In this document: positions 1 to 8,699 of the stretch, one piece after another
Layout of the letters: every line of letters begins with the position of its first letter
How positions within the stretch are numbered: position 1 is the stretch's first letter
Assembly: GCA_041583495.1 (NCBI GenBank)
Contig: JBFHFS010000002.1
Location: 124,001 to 188,000, forward strand
Length of the DNA: 64,000 nt
Direction of reading: 5' to 3'
From: JBFHFS01 sp041583495
Lineage (GTDB): Bacteria; Bacteroidota; Bacteroidia; Bacteroidales; Marinilabiliaceae
The notes under the pieces: generated by a model
Seen by the model: only the letters and a program-made list of their open reading frames with translations
Told to the model about the DNA's origin: nothing
Databases searched by the model: none
Made by a program: the position numbers and the translations under genes

Positions 1-53
1 CCTTCGAGAAAAATCTTGAAGATATTTTCATGGAGGTGACACAAGAATCTTAA
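1..53 (+). CDS. ABC transporter ATPase, C-terminal end only (GldA-like)
   Basis: Only the last 16 codons are inside the window, in the frame starting at base 3, ending FEKNLEDIFMEVTQES and a TAA at 51-53. The LEDIFMEVT ending is the usual C-terminus of ABC-2 type export ATPases. The gene lies 14 bases before a GldF-like permease, so a GldA-type ATP-hydrolysing subunit is the natural reading. Nothing upstream can be checked. Confidence 0.7.
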   Translation, partial: FEKNLEDIFMEVTQES

Positions 54-67
54 TAAATATTTCAATT

Positions 68-790
68 ATGCATAAAACCTGGATTATTACTCAAAAAGAG
101 TTTAGAGCATACTTCGATTCCCTGATGGCTTACATCATGCTGTTTATATTTTTGGGATTAAGCGGATTCTTCACATGGCTCTACGGAATGGATGTTTTCT
201 ACCAAAACAGTGCCACTTTACAGCCCTTCTTTCAAACGGCTTATTGGACCCTGTTTTTGTTCATCCCCGCCCTGACCATGAAACACATCGCTGAAGAACT
301 TAAAACGGGGACCATAGAACTACTGCTCACCAAACCGGTATCGGAATGGCAAACCGTCTTCGGAAAATTTTTGGCCACCTGGCTATTGGTTGCCGTAAGT
401 CTGGCCCTGACCCTGCCCTGGTATCTAACCATTGCCAAACTCGGTTCTATAGACCACGGAACCGCCATTTCAGGATACCTTGGACTCCTGTTGATGAGTG
501 GCTTTTATATCGGTATTGGCATCTTTACCAGTAGCATTACCCAAAACCAAATAGTTGCTTTCCTGCTGGCCCTAACCATTGGTATTTTCTTCCAAATCAT
601 ATTTGGGATGCTGGGCTCAGTTTTTGAAAATACCCTTGGCGCCATTTTCCAATTTCTGGATTTGAGGGTTCACTACGATAATATTACACGGGGTGTGTTC
701 GATAGCCGGGACCTCCTCTATTTTGGGTCCATCATTTTCCTGGGACTCCTCGGAGCCGAAACAGCTCTGATAAAGAGAAACCTTAACTGA
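68..790 (+). CDS. gldF: ABC-2 type permease, GldF-like
   Basis: Integral membrane subunit of a GldA/GldF/GldG-type ABC system. The 240-residue product has about six hydrophobic segments (near residues 22-42, 55-73, 105-127, 135-155, 165-187 and 215-235), and the short conserved block EELKTGTIELLLTKP after the second segment, which is typical of ABC-2 permeases that contact the ATPase. It follows the ATPase by 14 bases and precedes the GldG-like gene by 13, so the three form one operon. In Flavobacterium these genes are needed for gliding, but homologues are widespread in non-gliding Bacteroidota, where the cargo is unknown. No gliding secretion genes are seen here, so gliding should not be inferred. 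Confidence 0.85.
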   Translation: MHKTWIITQKEFRAYFDSLMAYIMLFIFLGLSGFFTWLYGMDVFYQNSATLQPFFQTAYWTLFLFIPALTMKHIAEELKTGTIELLLTKPVSEWQTVFGKFLATWLLVAVSLALTLPWYLTIAKLGSIDHGTAISGYLGLLLMSGFYIGIGIFTSSITQNQIVAFLLALTIGIFFQIIFGMLGSVFENTLGAIFQFLDLRVHYDNITRGVFDSRDLLYFGSIIFLGLLGAETALIKRNLN

Positions 791-803
791 AAAACCTATT
801 ACC

Positions 804-2306
804 ATGACGAAAAAAAAATTATACACCCTCATTGCGCTCGTGGGTGGCAGTTTGGTGCTACTCAACCTGATAAGCCATCAACTGTTTTTCAGGCTCGATT
901 TCACAGAAGATCAACGCTACACCCTGAGCACCAGCACCCTGGACATTGTTTCTCAATTGAACGAACCGGTTACCGTAACGGCCTATTTCTCAGAAGACCT
1001 TCAACCGCAATTCGATCAGATGAGACGGGATTTTAAAAACCTATTGGCCGAATACGCCAACCGGTCGGGAGATAAAATAGTTTACAAATTTGTAAACCCC
1101 AACGAAAACGACCAATTGGAACAGGAAGCCGCTCAAAAGGGTATTCAGCCATTGGTCATTTCCTCCAGGGAAAAGGACCAGTCGGTCCAGAAAAGGGCCT
1201 ATCTGGGGGCTGTAGTCCAATATGGGGAAGCCACGGAGGTGCTACCCTTTATTGAACCTGGCGCCCAAATGGAATATGCTCTCTCAATGGCCATCAAAAA
1301 ATTAAGTGTTCCTGAGAAAAAAGCGGTTGGCTTTGTTCAGGGACATGGCGAGCCTGACTTATCCGAAGCCAGCCAATTGGTGGAGGCCCTTCGGGTACTC
1401 TATGCGCCCGAAACCATCCAACTGAGTGATTCCAGCGACCTCAGCAAATATAAGACCCTGATATGGATACGCCCTACAGACACAATTGCACCTTCGCATT
1501 TGGAAAAACTCACCAGCTACCTCAACCAGGGCGGGAATTTGATTGTAGCACTGAACAAGGTAGATGCCAACTTCGCCCGGAGAATGGGTGAAGAACTGCA
1601 TACGGGCCTCAGCGATTGGTTGAACAAGGAGGGCGTAAGGGTTAACGCCGACTTCGTTATCGACGCCAATTGCGGAAGTATTAATGTTCAACAACAACAA
1701 GGCCCCTTTAGAATTAACACCCCAATCAGTTTTCCTTACCTGCCTATCCTGTCGCATTTTGCAGAACACCCCATCTCAAAAGGGTTAAGTGCTGTTTTGA
1801 TGCCCTTTGCCAGCTCCCTGGCCCGCACAGATAGTTCAGGCACCTTCACCCCTTTGGCCTGGACCAGCAAAAAGTCGGGGACCAGGAAGGCTCCGGTATT
1901 TTTCAACATCGAACAAAAATGGACGGATCGTGATTTTAACGAAGTCGAAATACCGGTAGCAGCCCTAATGACCTATTCCGATCAAAACAAAGGTCAGTTG
2001 GTGGTATTCAGCGATGGAGATTTCATCCTTAACGGGAAGGGTGAAAATGTTCAAAAACTACAACCCGACAACCTGTCCCTTTTGGTCAACTCGGTGGATT
2101 TCTTAAGCGACGACACGGGTCTTTTAGAGTTACGCACCAAAAACCTCAAACTTCATCCCCTCGACCAGGTTGAGGAAAGTACCAGAACATGGGTTAAGGC
2201 CATAAATTTTGGACTCCCTTTGTTATTGGTGTTTTTAATTGGCATCGTTCGTTATCAAAGAAGCACCAAAATACGAATTAAAAGAAAACAAGAAAATTAT
2301 GATTAG
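804..2306 (+). CDS. gldG: GldG-like ABC transporter auxiliary protein
   Basis: Product of 500 residues with one N-terminal membrane anchor (about residues 7-27), a long periplasmic portion of the ABC_transp_aux/GldG type (with VGFVQGHGEPDLSEA near residue 175 and a LIWIRPT stretch near 225), and a second membrane helix near residues 470-490. This anchor-soluble-anchor layout is that of GldG, the partner of GldF. It sits 13 bases after gldF and overlaps the next gene by 8 bases, implying translational coupling. The role of the periplasmic part is not established in the family. Confidence 0.85.
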   Translation: MTKKKLYTLIALVGGSLVLLNLISHQLFFRLDFTEDQRYTLSTSTLDIVSQLNEPVTVTAYFSEDLQPQFDQMRRDFKNLLAEYANRSGDKIVYKFVNPNENDQLEQEAAQKGIQPLVISSREKDQSVQKRAYLGAVVQYGEATEVLPFIEPGAQMEYALSMAIKKLSVPEKKAVGFVQGHGEPDLSEASQLVEALRVLYAPETIQLSDSSDLSKYKTLIWIRPTDTIAPSHLEKLTSYLNQGGNLIVALNKVDANFARRMGEELHTGLSDWLNKEGVRVNADFVIDANCGSINVQQQQGPFRINTPISFPYLPILSHFAEHPISKGLSAVLMPFASSLARTDSSGTFTPLAWTSKKSGTRKAPVFFNIEQKWTDRDFNEVEIPVAALMTYSDQNKGQLVVFSDGDFILNGKGENVQKLQPDNLSLLVNSVDFLSDDTGLLELRTKNLKLHPLDQVEESTRTWVKAINFGLPLLLVFLIGIVRYQRSTKIRIKRKQENYD

Positions 2307-3276
2307 GAAATTTAACAGCAAGCAGCTACTGATACTCCTGGGCTTTTTGGCTGTTGTGTATCTCATACAACTCGGCTTACGCCCAAATAATGCCGGCAAT
2401 CTACCCTTAACGCTCACCTCCTATATGCCTGAAAAAGCAGATAAAATTGAGATCGTGAAGCCTTCCAAAAAAGCGAATACCATCACCCTGTTCAAGGAGA
2501 AAGGTTCATGGAAAATAAAGGATGAAGCCCTGAATAGAAGTTACCAGGCAGACTCCAACCGGATAAAATCGATTCTCAACACGTTAAAAGAGCTTAAGCC
2601 CCTTCGCCTGGCTTCCAACGATAAGAGCAAGTGGGGGAGCTTTAATGTGAACGACTCAACCGGAACCCGAATCCATATACAGGGGCATGGAAAAACCATG
2701 GCCGACCTTTACATTGGCCGGTTCAGTTATACACAATCGCCTCAGCAAGCGCAGTTGCAGCAACAAAATCCCTATATGCAACAAAACCCCGGAACGATGA
2801 GCACCTATATTAGAACCGCACATACCAATAAGGTATTTGCAGTAGAAGGATTCCTGGGTTCATTGGTGAACCAGAACCCGGATGATTTAAGGGACAAATC
2901 CATCCTTTCCCTGATGGACCAAACAAAACTGCAACAGTTTGCTTTTAGCTATCCTGCCGACAGCTCTTTTATCTTAAAAAAGGAAAATAATAATTGGACC
3001 ATTGAGGGGCAAACCGCCGATTCGACTAAAACGGCAAGGTTTCTGAATCAAATAAAAAACCTTAAAGTCGGGGGCTTTGCTCAGGAAAAACCCCAAGTCT
3101 TTACCCATCAGTTAAAAATCATGCTTTCAGATGGAACGCACTATACCCTGGATGGAGTTTTAAAGAACGATACGGCCACCATCCTATCCAGCCAATACCC
3201 CGACCATTTGGGAAGCGATCCATCCGGAAAGGTATTTGAAAAATTGTTTAAAAATAAAGTCCATTTTCTCAACTAA
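2299..3276 (+). CDS. DUF4340 membrane-anchored protein
   Basis: A 325-residue protein with one N-terminal membrane helix (about residues 8-26) and a periplasmic region of two similar repeats, each beginning with a KGSWKIKDE / NNNWTIEGQ type strand, which is the appearance of DUF4340 proteins. These often lie directly after gldG-like genes in Bacteroidota and Proteobacteria. An upstream in-frame initiator at 2239 would put 60 bases inside gldG; the ATG at 2299, overlapping the gldG stop by 8 bases, is preferred because the anchor follows at once. A Gln-rich insert (near residues 145-165) interrupts the first repeat. Function unknown; probably an accessory of the ABC complex. Confidence 0.8.
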   Translation: MIRKFNSKQLLILLGFLAVVYLIQLGLRPNNAGNLPLTLTSYMPEKADKIEIVKPSKKANTITLFKEKGSWKIKDEALNRSYQADSNRIKSILNTLKELKPLRLASNDKSKWGSFNVNDSTGTRIHIQGHGKTMADLYIGRFSYTQSPQQAQLQQQNPYMQQNPGTMSTYIRTAHTNKVFAVEGFLGSLVNQNPDDLRDKSILSLMDQTKLQQFAFSYPADSSFILKKENNNWTIEGQTADSTKTARFLNQIKNLKVGGFAQEKPQVFTHQLKIMLSDGTHYTLDGVLKNDTATILSSQYPDHLGSDPSGKVFEKLFKNKVHFLN

Positions 3277-3300
3277 TCTCCAGGGTTTTATGGAAAATAA

Positions 3301-3352
3301 ACGGAGCATTTTGCCCAGGGTTTCCTGACGAAAAAATGCTCCGTTTTTTTTG
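3301..3352 (+). terminator. Rho-independent terminator after the gld operon
   Basis: A 12-bp perfect stem (ACGGAGCATTTT at 3301-3312 with its complement at 3333-3344) encloses a 20-base loop and runs into eight T residues. It lies 24 bases after the DUF4340 stop and before the BFD-like gene, so it separates the two transcription units. Confidence 0.85.
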
Positions 3353-3394
3353 ATTATAAAAAGAGTGCTATTTTGCGGTTGAAAAAACAAGAAG

Positions 3395-3634
3395 ATGCAA
3401 AAGATAATTTGCCTTTGCAACCAGGTAAGCCAAAAGCAGATCCAAAAGATCGTGCAGCGTCATCCTTCGATTAGCCTTAGTGAGCTCATTGGGGTATCGG
3501 GAGCCTCCACCTCGTGTGGAAGATGCCGAACCGAATTAAAAGCCGAATATTTAAACATTAAAACACAAGTCCAGGCCCAGGGAAAGCACACACAAGGCGT
3601 ACTGCCTTTTTTCACAAACAGTTCCGATCTCTAA
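3395..3634 (+). CDS. BFD-like [2Fe-2S] protein
   Basis: A 79-residue protein whose first 50 residues match the BFD fold: a CxC pair near the start (CLC, residues 6-8) and a CGRC pair (near 41-44), the four ligands of a [2Fe-2S] cluster in bacterioferritin-associated ferredoxins and in NirB/NifU-type domains. The last 25 residues are unstructured-looking. No bacterioferritin gene is nearby, so the partner is unknown. A near-consensus TATTTTG box lies at 3369-3375, about 20 bases upstream of the ATG, consistent with its own promoter after the gld terminator. Confidence 0.8.
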   Translation: MQKIICLCNQVSQKQIQKIVQRHPSISLSELIGVSGASTSCGRCRTELKAEYLNIKTQVQAQGKHTQGVLPFFTNSSDL

Positions 3635-3644
3635 GGCGACCCCA

Positions 3645-3678
3645 TAAAAAAAAGGACCCGTTAAAGGTCCTTCTTTTA
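3645..3678. terminator. Bidirectional terminator between bfd-like gene and mmdB
   Basis: Stem AAGGACC (3652-3658) and GGTCCTT (3666-3672) with a 7-base loop, A-run on the left and T-run on the right, between two convergent genes. A second small stem, CAAGGC (3687-3692) with GCCTTG (3700-3705), follows immediately and may act on the mmdB side. Confidence 0.7.
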
Positions 3679-3722
3679 TTATTAAGCAAGGCTTCTCCAG
3701 CCTTGTTATACGAAAAAACGGT

Positions 3723-4976
3723 CTACATCAGGAAGCTGAGCATGATACCGGCAGCCACTGCAGAACCAATTACACCTGAAACATTAGGTGCCATGGCATG
3801 CATGAGCAAGTGGTTGGAGGGATCGGTCTGAAGTCCAACCTGCTGCACCAAACGGGCGCTGTTAGGAACAGCCGAAACACCTGCAGCACCAATCAAAGGA
3901 TTAATCTTATTCTCTTTACTCAGGAAAACATTCATCAATTTGGCAAAGAGAAGTCCGCCAGCTGTTGCAATCACAAATGAAGCCGCTCCCAGCACAAATA
4001 TCTTTATCGACCCTTCGGTAAGGAAAACACTTGCCTGAGTTGAGGCTCCCACAGTAATTCCGAGTAAGATGGTGACAATATCAATCATCTTGGTACGGGC
4101 TGTTTCAGCGAGTCGCTCAGTTACACCGCACTCCTTCAACAGGTTTCCGAAGAACAACATACCCAAAAGGGGCATGGAGGTAGGAGAAATAAAGGTGGCC
4201 AGCAACAATCCTACGATGGGAAACAAGATTTTCTCGATCTTGGAGACGGCCCGAGGGGGCTTCATACGGATGAGACGCTCTTTTTTGGTAATCAGAAGTT
4301 TCATAACCGGTGGTTGAATTACCGGCACCAGAGCCATGTACGAATAGGAGGCAATGGCAATACTTCCAATCAGCTGAGGCGCCAGTTTAGAGGCCGAGAA
4401 AATAGAAGTCGGCCCATCGGCACCACCAATGATAGAGATAGCTCCGGCTTCATGGATCTCAAAACCCAAAGCCATCGCACCAACAAAAGTCCCAAAGATC
4501 CCTATTTGGGCAGCTCCACCGAGCAGCATCAAACGAGGATTGGAAATCAAAGAGGAAAAATCGGTCATGGCGCCAATCCCCAAAAAGATGAGGGGCGGAT
4601 AAATTCCATGGGTAACCCCATAGTAAAGATACCCCAGTACGGAACCTTCTTCATAGATTCCAATTTCAAACCCTTCCACAAAAGGAATATTTCCTAAGAG
4701 AATACCCGTTCCGATAGGGACGAGCAACAAGGGTTCATATTGGAATTTGATGGCCAGAAAAATGAAAATCAAGCCAACAAATATCATAATTACATTACCT
4801 ACAGAAGCATTGACAAAACCGGTAAAGCTCCAGAATTTCTGAACCCCGCTCAGCAGACCACCCCCACTTTGGGCGCCTCCGGGCAGAATATCCTGAGCCA
4901 CTGCACTCCCTCCGGTAAGTATAGAAACCATTAACAACAGTACGAGTACTGTAAAAATTGTTACAAATTTTCTCAC
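3723..4976 (-). CDS. mmdB: Na+-translocating decarboxylase beta subunit
   Basis: Membrane subunit of the OadB/MmdB/GcdB family, 417 residues. It carries a signal-like first hydrophobic stretch, then about ten membrane segments with the family motifs: GIGAMTDFSSLISNP (near 135), GGADGPTSIF (near 180-190) and the C-terminal NSARLVQQ region. In this family the beta subunit removes CO2 from carboxybiotin and couples this to Na+ export. It is the last gene of the minus-strand operon mce-mmdA-oadG-mmdC-mmdB, 57 bases after mmdC. The neighbouring epimerase makes methylmalonyl-CoA, rather than oxaloacetate or glutaconyl-CoA, the likely substrate of the complex. Confidence 0.92.
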   Translation of the reverse strand: MRKFVTIFTVLVLLLMVSILTGGSAVAQDILPGGAQSGGGLLSGVQKFWSFTGFVNASVGNVIMIFVGLIFIFLAIKFQYEPLLLVPIGTGILLGNIPFVEGFEIGIYEEGSVLGYLYYGVTHGIYPPLIFLGIGAMTDFSSLISNPRLMLLGGAAQIGIFGTFVGAMALGFEIHEAGAISIIGGADGPTSIFSASKLAPQLIGSIAIASYSYMALVPVIQPPVMKLLITKKERLIRMKPPRAVSKIEKILFPIVGLLLATFISPTSMPLLGMLFFGNLLKECGVTERLAETARTKMIDIVTILLGITVGASTQASVFLTEGSIKIFVLGAASFVIATAGGLLFAKLMNVFLSKENKINPLIGAAGVSAVPNSARLVQQVGLQTDPSNHLLMHAMAPNVSGVIGSAVAAGIMLSFLM

Positions 4977-5033
4977 GTTTATTGCAATTTACTATTTGTT
5001 TGAACTAAGGTTGAACACATGCTATAAACACAC

Positions 5034-5459
5034 TTATTCAATTACAAGCAGTACATCGTTTTGCAGAACAACATCACCCACCTTTACTTTAATGCTCTTT
5101 ACGGTGCCTCCTTTTTCGGCCAATACACTGTTCTCCATCTTCATGGCTTCCACGGTACAGAGAACTTCGCCTTTAGCAACCGTGGCTCCTTCTTTGACCA
5201 GGATGGAGAGGATACAACCAGGCAGCGGAGCCACAACGGGAAATCCCCCTGCACTCTCCTTCTTCATGATCCGACCCTCACCGGGTTTTCTCACAACCTC
5301 CTGACGAACCAACTTGGGTGTCTTAATTTTTTTTACTTCACGATGAATCTCCACCTCATAAGGGGTTCCATTAACCTCTATGATGCCCATTTCATCCTCA
5401 AGCTCCTTGATAAGAACTTCGTATTTATTGCCGTTTATAGAAAAATCAAACTTTTTCAT
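5034..5459 (-). CDS. mmdC: Biotin carrier subunit of methylmalonyl-CoA decarboxylase
   Basis: A 141-residue biotinyl carrier. The C-terminal 70 residues form the biotin/lipoyl attachment domain with the canonical EAMKMEN sequence, the biotinylated lysine being residue 107. The N-terminal half resembles the association region of carboxylase carrier proteins, joined by a short Lys/Arg-rich linker rather than the long Pro/Ala linker seen in some Clostridia and Veillonella proteins. It moves the carboxyl group from the alpha subunit (mmdA) to the membrane subunit (mmdB). It starts 12 bases after oadG. Confidence 0.92.
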   Translation of the reverse strand: MKKFDFSINGNKYEVLIKELEDEMGIIEVNGTPYEVEIHREVKKIKTPKLVRQEVVRKPGEGRIMKKESAGGFPVVAPLPGCILSILVKEGATVAKGEVLCTVEAMKMENSVLAEKGGTVKSIKVKVGDVVLQNDVLLVIE

Positions 5460-5471
5460 TAATAATTATCT

Positions 5472-5825
5472 TTACGATCTTTGATTGTTAATTCCGTATA
5501 TCTTTGAACTCCAGGGAGAATAGGTCCGAGCCACCCTTTTGATGGTAATTATCCCACTCTCTTCATCATGCTGTTCATGAAAAAATAAAGTCAGGCCCAT
5601 CGCGATGGCGGCATTCACTTCACCAGGAATATACTGTTCCTCAGGTTTTTTGGATTTACCTGATTCACTGCTTCGTTTATTGGTGGAGAAGTAATGGATC
5701 AATTTAAGAATATACTTGAAACTATATAAGAGTGCTACCAGGGTCACAAATACCACCGAATAACCCACCAGGGTTATAACCCATATTTCTGACCAGTTTA
5801 CAGCACCAGTTAAAAAATTAATCAT
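5472..5825 (-). CDS. OadG-family gamma/delta subunit
   Basis: A small 117-residue protein with a single membrane helix (about residues 14-38) followed by a charged cytoplasmic tail, the layout of OadG/MmdD proteins, which assemble the decarboxylase on the membrane. The tail ends in a segment (HEQHDEESGIITIKRVARTYSPWSSK) also seen in Bacteroidota members. It lies 12 bases after mmdA and 12 before mmdC. Assignment rests mainly on context, size and layout. Confidence 0.82.
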   Translation of the reverse strand: MINFLTGAVNWSEIWVITLVGYSVVFVTLVALLYSFKYILKLIHYFSTNKRSSESGKSKKPEEQYIPGEVNAAIAMGLTLFFHEQHDEESGIITIKRVARTYSPWSSKIYGINNQRS

Positions 5826-5837
5826 ATTAAAATGTTA

Positions 5838-7397
5838 TTACAAGGGGATGTTACTATGTTTTTTGGGTGGGTTGGTGAGCTTTTTGGTTTGAAGGCTCTG
5901 GAAACCACGAATAATTCTAAACCTTGTATTACGAGGTTCAATCACATCATCGATGTAGCCATATGAGGCCGCCTGATAAGGATTGGCAAATTTGTCGGTA
6001 TACTCCAACTCTTTTTCCGCCTTTGCTTTGGCTCTTTCTTCAGGATCTTCGATGGCGCTAAGAGCTCTTCCCTCCAGCACTTCGATGGCTCCCGAAGCAC
6101 CCATCACGGCAATCTCGGCCGATGGCCATGCATAATTCAGGTCGCCCCGTAATTGTTTACAGCTCATCACATCGTGGGCTCCACCATAGGATTTACGTAA
6201 AGTAACAGTCACCTTAGGAACCGTGGCTTCGCCATAGGCAAACATAAGCTTGGCACCATGTACAATAATACCGGCATACTCCTGTCCGCTACCCGGCAAG
6301 AATCCGGGAACATCCACCAAAGTAAGAATAGGAATGTTAAAAGCATCACAAAAACGAACAAACCGGGCGGCTTTTCTTGAAGCATCGCTATCCAGAACAC
6401 CGGCTAAAAAGCTGGGTTGATTGGCAACCACCCCAACCGATTCGCCACCCATGCGGCAAAATCCAACAATAATATTTTTGGCATAATTACGATGAATCTC
6501 CAGGAATTCGCCTTCATCCACGAGAGAGTAAATAATCTCTTTCATATCGTAAGGCTGATTGATATTGTCGGGGATCGCCGTATTTAAGTTATCGTCTACC
6601 CGGTCGATGGGATCGCTGTTTTCGATAAGGGGAGCTTCCTCCAGATTATTTTGAGGAATATAGGAGAGCAACTTACGAATCAACAACAATCCTTCTTCTT
6701 CACTCTTAACCTTGAAGTGCGAAACCCCTGATTTTGACGCGTGTACGTCAGCTCCACCCAGGTTGGCCACGGAGATATCTTCACCGGTAACCGTTTTTAC
6801 CACTTTGGGGCCGGTAACAAACATGTAGCTCGACTCCTCGGTCATCATGATAAAGTCGGTCAGGGCCGGAGAATAAACGGCACCACCGGCACAGGGCCCG
6901 AAGATGGCAGATATTTGTGGAATAACCCCTGAAGCTAAGATGTTGCGCTCAAATATTTCAGCATATCCGGCCAATGAGGTTACCCCTTCCTGAATCCGGG
7001 CACCTCCACTGTCGTTTATACCAATAAGAGGAGCGCCTGCTTTCATGGCCATATCCATTACTTTGCAGATTTTCTGAGCAAAAGTTTCAGAAAGAGACCC
7101 GCCAAATACGGTAAAATCCTGTGAAAAGACATAAACAATCCGGCCATCGATGGTTCCATGCCCGGTAACAACCCCATCACCTAAAACTTTATTCTTCTCC
7201 ATTCCAAAATTGGAACAGCGATGGGTCACAAACATATCAAACTCTTCAAAGCTACCCTCGTCGAGAAGGATTTCGATTCTCTCTCTGGCCGTTAGCTTGC
7301 CCTTTCCATGTTGAGCTTCAATGCGTTTTAATCCGCCACCGAGTTTAGCCTCGGCACGCAGATCAATTAATTTCTGAATTTTATCCTGATTAGACAT
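5838..7397 (-). CDS. mmdA: Methylmalonyl-CoA decarboxylase alpha (carboxyltransferase)
   Basis: A 519-residue acyl-CoA carboxyltransferase with two crotonase-like halves. Visible family signatures include GDGVVTGHG (near 75), SGGARIQEG (near 130), GPCAGGAVYSPAL (near 168) and, in the C-terminal half, DVPGFLPG and GGAHDVM. The family transfers a carboxyl group between acyl-CoA and biotin; here it would start decarboxylation of (S)-methylmalonyl-CoA to propionyl-CoA. The same family includes propionyl-CoA carboxylase beta subunits, but the presence of oadG and mmdB and the absence of a biotin carboxylase in the operon favour the Na+-pump role. Confidence 0.92.
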   Translation of the reverse strand: MSNQDKIQKLIDLRAEAKLGGGLKRIEAQHGKGKLTARERIEILLDEGSFEEFDMFVTHRCSNFGMEKNKVLGDGVVTGHGTIDGRIVYVFSQDFTVFGGSLSETFAQKICKVMDMAMKAGAPLIGINDSGGARIQEGVTSLAGYAEIFERNILASGVIPQISAIFGPCAGGAVYSPALTDFIMMTEESSYMFVTGPKVVKTVTGEDISVANLGGADVHASKSGVSHFKVKSEEEGLLLIRKLLSYIPQNNLEEAPLIENSDPIDRVDDNLNTAIPDNINQPYDMKEIIYSLVDEGEFLEIHRNYAKNIIVGFCRMGGESVGVVANQPSFLAGVLDSDASRKAARFVRFCDAFNIPILTLVDVPGFLPGSGQEYAGIIVHGAKLMFAYGEATVPKVTVTLRKSYGGAHDVMSCKQLRGDLNYAWPSAEIAVMGASGAIEVLEGRALSAIEDPEERAKAKAEKELEYTDKFANPYQAASYGYIDDVIEPRNTRFRIIRGFQSLQTKKLTNPPKKHSNIPL

Positions 7398-7432
7398 ATA
7401 TAATTAAAGTATTATTTGAAATGTAAAATTCA

Positions 7433-7840
7433 CTACTTGGGGACTTCGCACAACTCGGTTAACACACCAAAAGTTGATTTTGGATGAAGAAAGGCAATGT
7501 TCAATCCTTCTGCACCCTTGCGGGGTGTTTTGTCAATCAGCCGTATTTCCTTTGCTTCCATGCTCTTCAACTTTTCGGCCAGGCCCTCCACCGCAAATGC
7601 AATGTGGTGAACACCGGGTCCTTTTTTCTCCAGAAATTTCCCAATAGGTCCCTCAGGATCGGTGGATTCCAACAATTCAATTTTTGTTTGGCCAATTTTA
7701 AAAAATGCGGTTTTAACCTTTTGGTCGGCTACTTCTTCAACAGCATAGCACGTTAAACCAAAAGCATTTTCATAAAAGGGGATGGCCTCATCCAGGCTTT
7801 TTACCGCGATACCAATGTGTTCAATATGGATTTGTTTCAT
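7433..7840 (-). CDS. mce: Methylmalonyl-CoA epimerase
   Basis: A 135-residue vicinal-oxygen-chelate fold enzyme interconverting (R)- and (S)-methylmalonyl-CoA. Metal ligands typical of the family are visible: HIGIAV near the start, VHHIAFAV in the middle and the C-terminal LTELCE. A longer reading from 7879 is possible, but 7877-7884 is a TAnnTTTG promoter box, so the ATG at 7840 (MKQIHIEHIG) is chosen; it also gives the normal family length. First gene of the operon, 35 bases before mmdA. The pair supplies the correct isomer to the decarboxylase. Confidence 0.92.
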   Translation of the reverse strand: MKQIHIEHIGIAVKSLDEAIPFYENAFGLTCYAVEEVADQKVKTAFFKIGQTKIELLESTDPEGPIGKFLEKKGPGVHHIAFAVEGLAEKLKSMEAKEIRLIDKTPRKGAEGLNIAFLHPKSTFGVLTELCEVPK

Positions 7841-7876
7841 ATTTATATAATTATAACGTTGTAATAAAATATTTCG

Positions 7877-7884
7877 CAAAAGTA
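7877..7884 (-). promoter_or_regulatory. -7 box of the mce-mmd operon
   Basis: Reads TACTTTTG on the minus strand, an exact match to the Bacteroidota -7 consensus TAnnTTTG. A TTTTTTG run lies about 22 bases upstream (plus-strand 7907-7913) as a possible -33 element. Transcription would start near 7870, leaving a 30-base leader before the mce ATG. Confidence 0.65.
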
Positions 7885-7961
7885 GCTTAATATGTCACGA
7901 AATCCTCAAAAAACAAGAAGGAAAAAAATTGTTATACAACATAGAAACACGGGAAGGTTTT

Positions 7962-8669
7962 TTAGCTCGAGAACTCCGTTAACCGGGTATTTTCGCACCG
8001 GAGGGTTCTTCCGCTAAATTTTTCCATCACACCGTAATTATGAGTTGCCATAACCACCGTTTTCTTCTCTTCTTTACAAATTTGATGCAACAATCTCAAC
8101 AGATCGTCTGAAGTATCCGGATCCAGGTTCCCGGTGGGCTCATCCGCCAAAATCAAATCGGGCTGGTTAAGCAGAGCCCGGGCGATGCCCACGCGTTGCT
8201 GTTCACCACCAGAGAGTTGAAAGGGCATTTTATAACCCTTATGAACCATGTCGACCTTCGAAAGCACATCCCGTATGGCATGATCCATTTCTTTTTGATC
8301 CTTCCATCCGGTGGCTTTCAGCACAAAATGAAGGTTGTTGTAAACATTCCGGTCGGTGAGCAACTGAAAATCCTGAAACACAATTCCCATCTTTCGTCTG
8401 AGATAAGGCATATTACTCATCTTAAGGCCCTTAAGATTAAAGCCCACGGCAAATCCATTCCCATCCAGAAAGGGCAACTCTCCATATAAGGTCTTTAACA
8501 AACTTGATTTTCCACTTCCTACGCGACCTATGAGGTATACGAACTCACCCGGCTTGACCGACAAACTCACATCCCGAAGAATGATATGCTCATTCTGGCG
8601 GATTAACCCTTCAGATATTTCAATAATATTACCATTATTGTTAACCACCGATTGCGATTCTTTTCCCAT
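7962..8669 (-). CDS. ftsE: ABC ATPase, FtsE-like
   Basis: A 235-residue ATPase with Walker A GRVGSGKSS, Q-loop VFQDFQLL, signature LSGGEQQRVGIARAL, Walker B LILADEP and switch His ATHNYG. Size and signature fit FtsE, which with FtsX regulates septal peptidoglycan hydrolases. No ftsX lies nearby; in Bacteroidota ftsX is usually elsewhere. It starts 30 bases after the aminotransferase gene and probably shares its transcript. Other MacB/LolD-type ATPases look similar, so the symbol is probable rather than certain. Confidence 0.78.
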   Translation of the reverse strand: MGKESQSVVNNNGNIIEISEGLIRQNEHIILRDVSLSVKPGEFVYLIGRVGSGKSSLLKTLYGELPFLDGNGFAVGFNLKGLKMSNMPYLRRKMGIVFQDFQLLTDRNVYNNLHFVLKATGWKDQKEMDHAIRDVLSKVDMVHKGYKMPFQLSGGEQQRVGIARALLNQPDLILADEPTGNLDPDTSDDLLRLLHQICKEEKKTVVMATHNYGVMEKFSGRTLRCENTRLTEFSS

Positions 8670-8699
8670 AGGTTATTGTTTTTTTTGGAATTTGAAGAC

